Assembly (NCBI GenBank): GCA_009788135.1 | Contig: WQSA01000099.1 | Span: 1 to 7,564 of the forward strand | Length of the DNA: 7,564 bases | DNA from: Candidatus Fibrimonadales bacterium | GTDB taxonomy: Bacteria > Fibrobacterota > Fibrobacteria > Fibrobacterales > Fibrobacteraceae | Direction: 5' to 3' | In this document: positions 6,254-7,564 of the stretch, in pieces | Layout of the letters: each line of letters begins with the position of its first letter | How positions within the stretch are numbered: the first letter of the stretch is position 1 | The notes under the pieces: model-generated | Told to the model about the DNA's origin: nothing | What the model saw: only the letters and a program-made list of their open reading frames with translations | Database searches by the model: none | Made by a program: the position numbers and the translations under genes

Positions 6254-7429
6254 CTACATTCTCAGCCATTTCATAGGGTCTTGAGTTTGGGTTCCTTTAT
6301 ATACTTGGAAAAATAATTTGTAGCCATTTGTAGATTCTGCATTGCCCACCGAGCCTATCTCCTGGCAGTTTTTTACCGCATCGCCTTCTTTTACTTTTAT
6401 AGTTGCTAAATGCCCGTAAACGCTATAGTAAGTACCTTTGTGGTCTAAAATCACAGAAGGTCCGTGTCCGGGCAAATCCGTGATCATTACAACCGTGCCA
6501 GCAGCGGCTGCTTTTACTCCGTCTCCTTTTTGCCCTCTGATTTCCGTGCCCAAGTGCATGATTTTTATGTTTAGAACTTTGTTCACATGATAACCATAAT
6601 CGCTTATTATCTGCCCGCTCAGGGGTGTGCATTTAGGGCCAACAGCAACGGGGACTTCCGCTAGTTTCTTTTGTGTTTCCGTTGCCTTTTTTTTTGCCGC
6701 TGCAATTTCTGCCTGCCGTTTTTTTTCTAGAGCAGCTATGAGCGCTGCAAGGGTTTGCTGATTCTTTTTGTATTCATCAATGGCTTTTTCCTGAGTTGTT
6801 TTATCTCGCTGTACCTTTGTAAGCACGTCGTTTTGGAATGCCAGCTGGTTTTGCAATCTGAGTTCTTCTTTCGCCTTGTTTTCGTGAAGCTCGGCCATTT
6901 CTTTTTGCCTCGCTCCAAGCTGCTGTTTTTTTTCCTTTTGCTTGTTTATTGATGCAATATAATTTTCAACTATGGTTTTATCGTTTTCCAAAAGTCTTTG
7001 AACCCAATAGATTTTGCGTTCCGGATTTTCGTTTTCTTTCAAAAGGTTGAACAGAAGTTCCCATTCTTCTCTTTTGCCGTGTATATATAAATTTTTGATT
7101 CTTGATGCTATGGCTTCTTTTTGTTTGTCTATGTTTTTTTGCAAAGCATCTATTTCTTTTTCAATGCCAATTATAGTAATCTTAAGCGAAGATTCTTTTC
7201 TTTGCAAATCGTTGATATGTTCTCTTGTCCGCGTTAAGCCATTGTCAATTTGCGCAATGCTTTTCAGCACTCCGGTCTCTTTGGATTCCAATTCTTTTAC
7301 TTTTTTTTCCGCAGCCTGCATATCTTTCTGAATTTTTTTCAGAGCATCGGTTTGGCTTTTAAGCTGCTTATCAACGGAAGTTGTTGCAAATGTCTGAACT
7401 GTGATTATCAAGATTAACAGGATTCTCAC
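6254..7429 (-). CDS. envC: EnvC-like murein hydrolase activator (degenerate LytM/M23 domain)
   Basis: EnvC-type proteins sit in the periplasm, are recruited by FtsEX and activate septal amidases rather than cutting peptidoglycan themselves. The 391 residues start with a signal peptide (MRILLILIITVQTFA), continue with long coiled coils (about 20-115 and 145-255), and end in a LytM fold (about 265-391). In that domain the metal-binding pattern is broken: MHLGTEIRG gives His292 with Glu296 in place of HxxxD, and YKLFFQV (370-376) replaces HLHFEV, with Lys371 and Phe373 at the two histidine positions. Loss of these residues is typical of EnvC-type activators. The start codon is GTG, directly after the ftsX-like stop, preceded by AAGAGGT 6 nt upstream. 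The upstream ftsX-like gene supports the assignment. No amidase gene is in the window. Confidence 0.87.
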   Translation of the reverse strand: MRILLILIITVQTFATTSVDKQLKSQTDALKKIQKDMQAAEKKVKELESKETGVLKSIAQIDNGLTRTREHINDLQRKESSLKITIIGIEKEIDALQKNIDKQKEAIASRIKNLYIHGKREEWELLFNLLKENENPERKIYWVQRLLENDKTIVENYIASINKQKEKKQQLGARQKEMAELHENKAKEELRLQNQLAFQNDVLTKVQRDKTTQEKAIDEYKKNQQTLAALIAALEKKRQAEIAAAKKKATETQKKLAEVPVAVGPKCTPLSGQIISDYGYHVNKVLNIKIMHLGTEIRGQKGDGVKAAAAGTVVMITDLPGHGPSVILDHKGTYYSVYGHLATIKVKEGDAVKNCQEIGSVGNAESTNGYKLFFQVYKGTQTQDPMKWLRM

Positions 7430-7564
7430 TTATGTACCTCTTGTTAGGAATTTTCTTACAGTGAAAAAACAGACTGCGGCTTCTGATGTTGCAACGAAGA
7501 GCAGAACAAAGATGCTTGCCAGGTAGCTTTGCTGCATGAATTCTGCGATGAGCGGGAATTCGAC
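7430..7564 (-). CDS. ftsX: Partial FtsX-like permease, C-terminal end
   Basis: The minus strand is open from the right edge to a TAA at 7432-7430, giving 44 residues; the 5' part is outside the window. The peptide has one strongly hydrophobic helix (SYLASIFVLLFVATSEAAVC) followed by a short basic tail (FFTVRKFLTRGT). This matches the end of FtsX, the membrane partner of FtsE in the division complex, which closes with a membrane helix and a short basic cytoplasmic tail. The stop is immediately followed by the GTG of the envC-like gene, and the ftsX-envC order is known in other bacteria. The call rests mostly on this context, since the fragment alone could be the end of many membrane proteins. 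Confidence 0.6.
   Translation of the reverse strand, partial: VEFPLIAEFMQQSYLASIFVLLFVATSEAAVCFFTVRKFLTRGT
7436..7442 (-). promoter_or_regulatory. Ribosome binding site of the envC-like gene
   Basis: AAGAGGT on the minus strand lies 6 nt before the GTG at 7429, inside the last codons of the ftsX-like gene. It supports the GTG as the true start and suggests coupled translation, since the ftsX stop codon directly abuts the GTG. Confidence 0.7.

Noticed and set aside
6228..6269. Longer greA starting at the ATG at 6269
   Set aside because: It adds 14 residues not found in GreA and overlaps the envC-like gene. The start at 6227 puts Asp41 and Glu44 at the E. coli positions.
7014..7331. Open frame of 105 codons on the plus strand
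   Set aside because: It is antisense to the EnvC coiled coil; the Ser/Phe/Leu-rich composition is what the complement of Lys/Glu codons gives. No start signal and no recognisable motif.

Overview
This 7.56 kb window is almost wall-to-wall protein-coding DNA from a moderately AT-rich bacterial chromosome. No rRNA, tRNA, CRISPR array, insertion sequence or phage gene was seen. The left edge holds a divergent pair: the N-terminus of a TPR-like protein (minus strand, cut by the window edge) and miaA (plus strand). Everything from 916 to the right edge lies on the minus strand. In transcription order it reads ftsX (C-terminus only), an envC-like LytM factor, greA, a PEGA-domain membrane protein of unknown function, folB, dprA and a fused ABC exporter. 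Spacing in this series is tight: 0 bp for ftsX/envC, 26 bp for envC/greA with the start preferred here, 46 bp for greA/PEGA, 7 bp overlap for PEGA/folB, 20 bp overlap for folB/dprA, and 7 bp for dprA/ABC. One or two operons are therefore likely.

The organism cannot be named with certainty. Several things suit the Fibrobacterota or a nearby FCB-type lineage: two membranes implied by an FtsX-EnvC pair, a large PEGA-domain exported protein, mostly absent Shine-Dalgarno sequences, and TATATT-like boxes just before start codons. This is inference from style rather than a marker gene.

Functionally the minus-strand series mixes unrelated housekeeping tasks. FtsX and the EnvC-like protein should couple cell division to peptidoglycan amidase activation. 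GreA rescues backtracked RNA polymerase. FolB is a folate biosynthesis enzyme. DprA loads RecA on incoming single-stranded DNA. The PEGA protein and the ABC exporter have no assignable substrate. MiaA, on the other strand, modifies tRNA A37.

No clearly new defence or mobile system is visible. The most notable points are: (1) a 137 bp tail-to-tail overlap in which the end of miaA is antisense to the H-loop region of the ABC ATPase; (2) a heptamer tandem repeat (AGTTGAG/AGTTGGG) read in frame as the inter-domain linker of DprA; (3) an EnvC-like protein whose metal-binding residues are replaced; (4) an ABC ATPase with an eroded signature motif; (5) the unassigned PEGA protein; and (6) start codons placed so close to TATATT boxes that leaderless mRNAs are possible.
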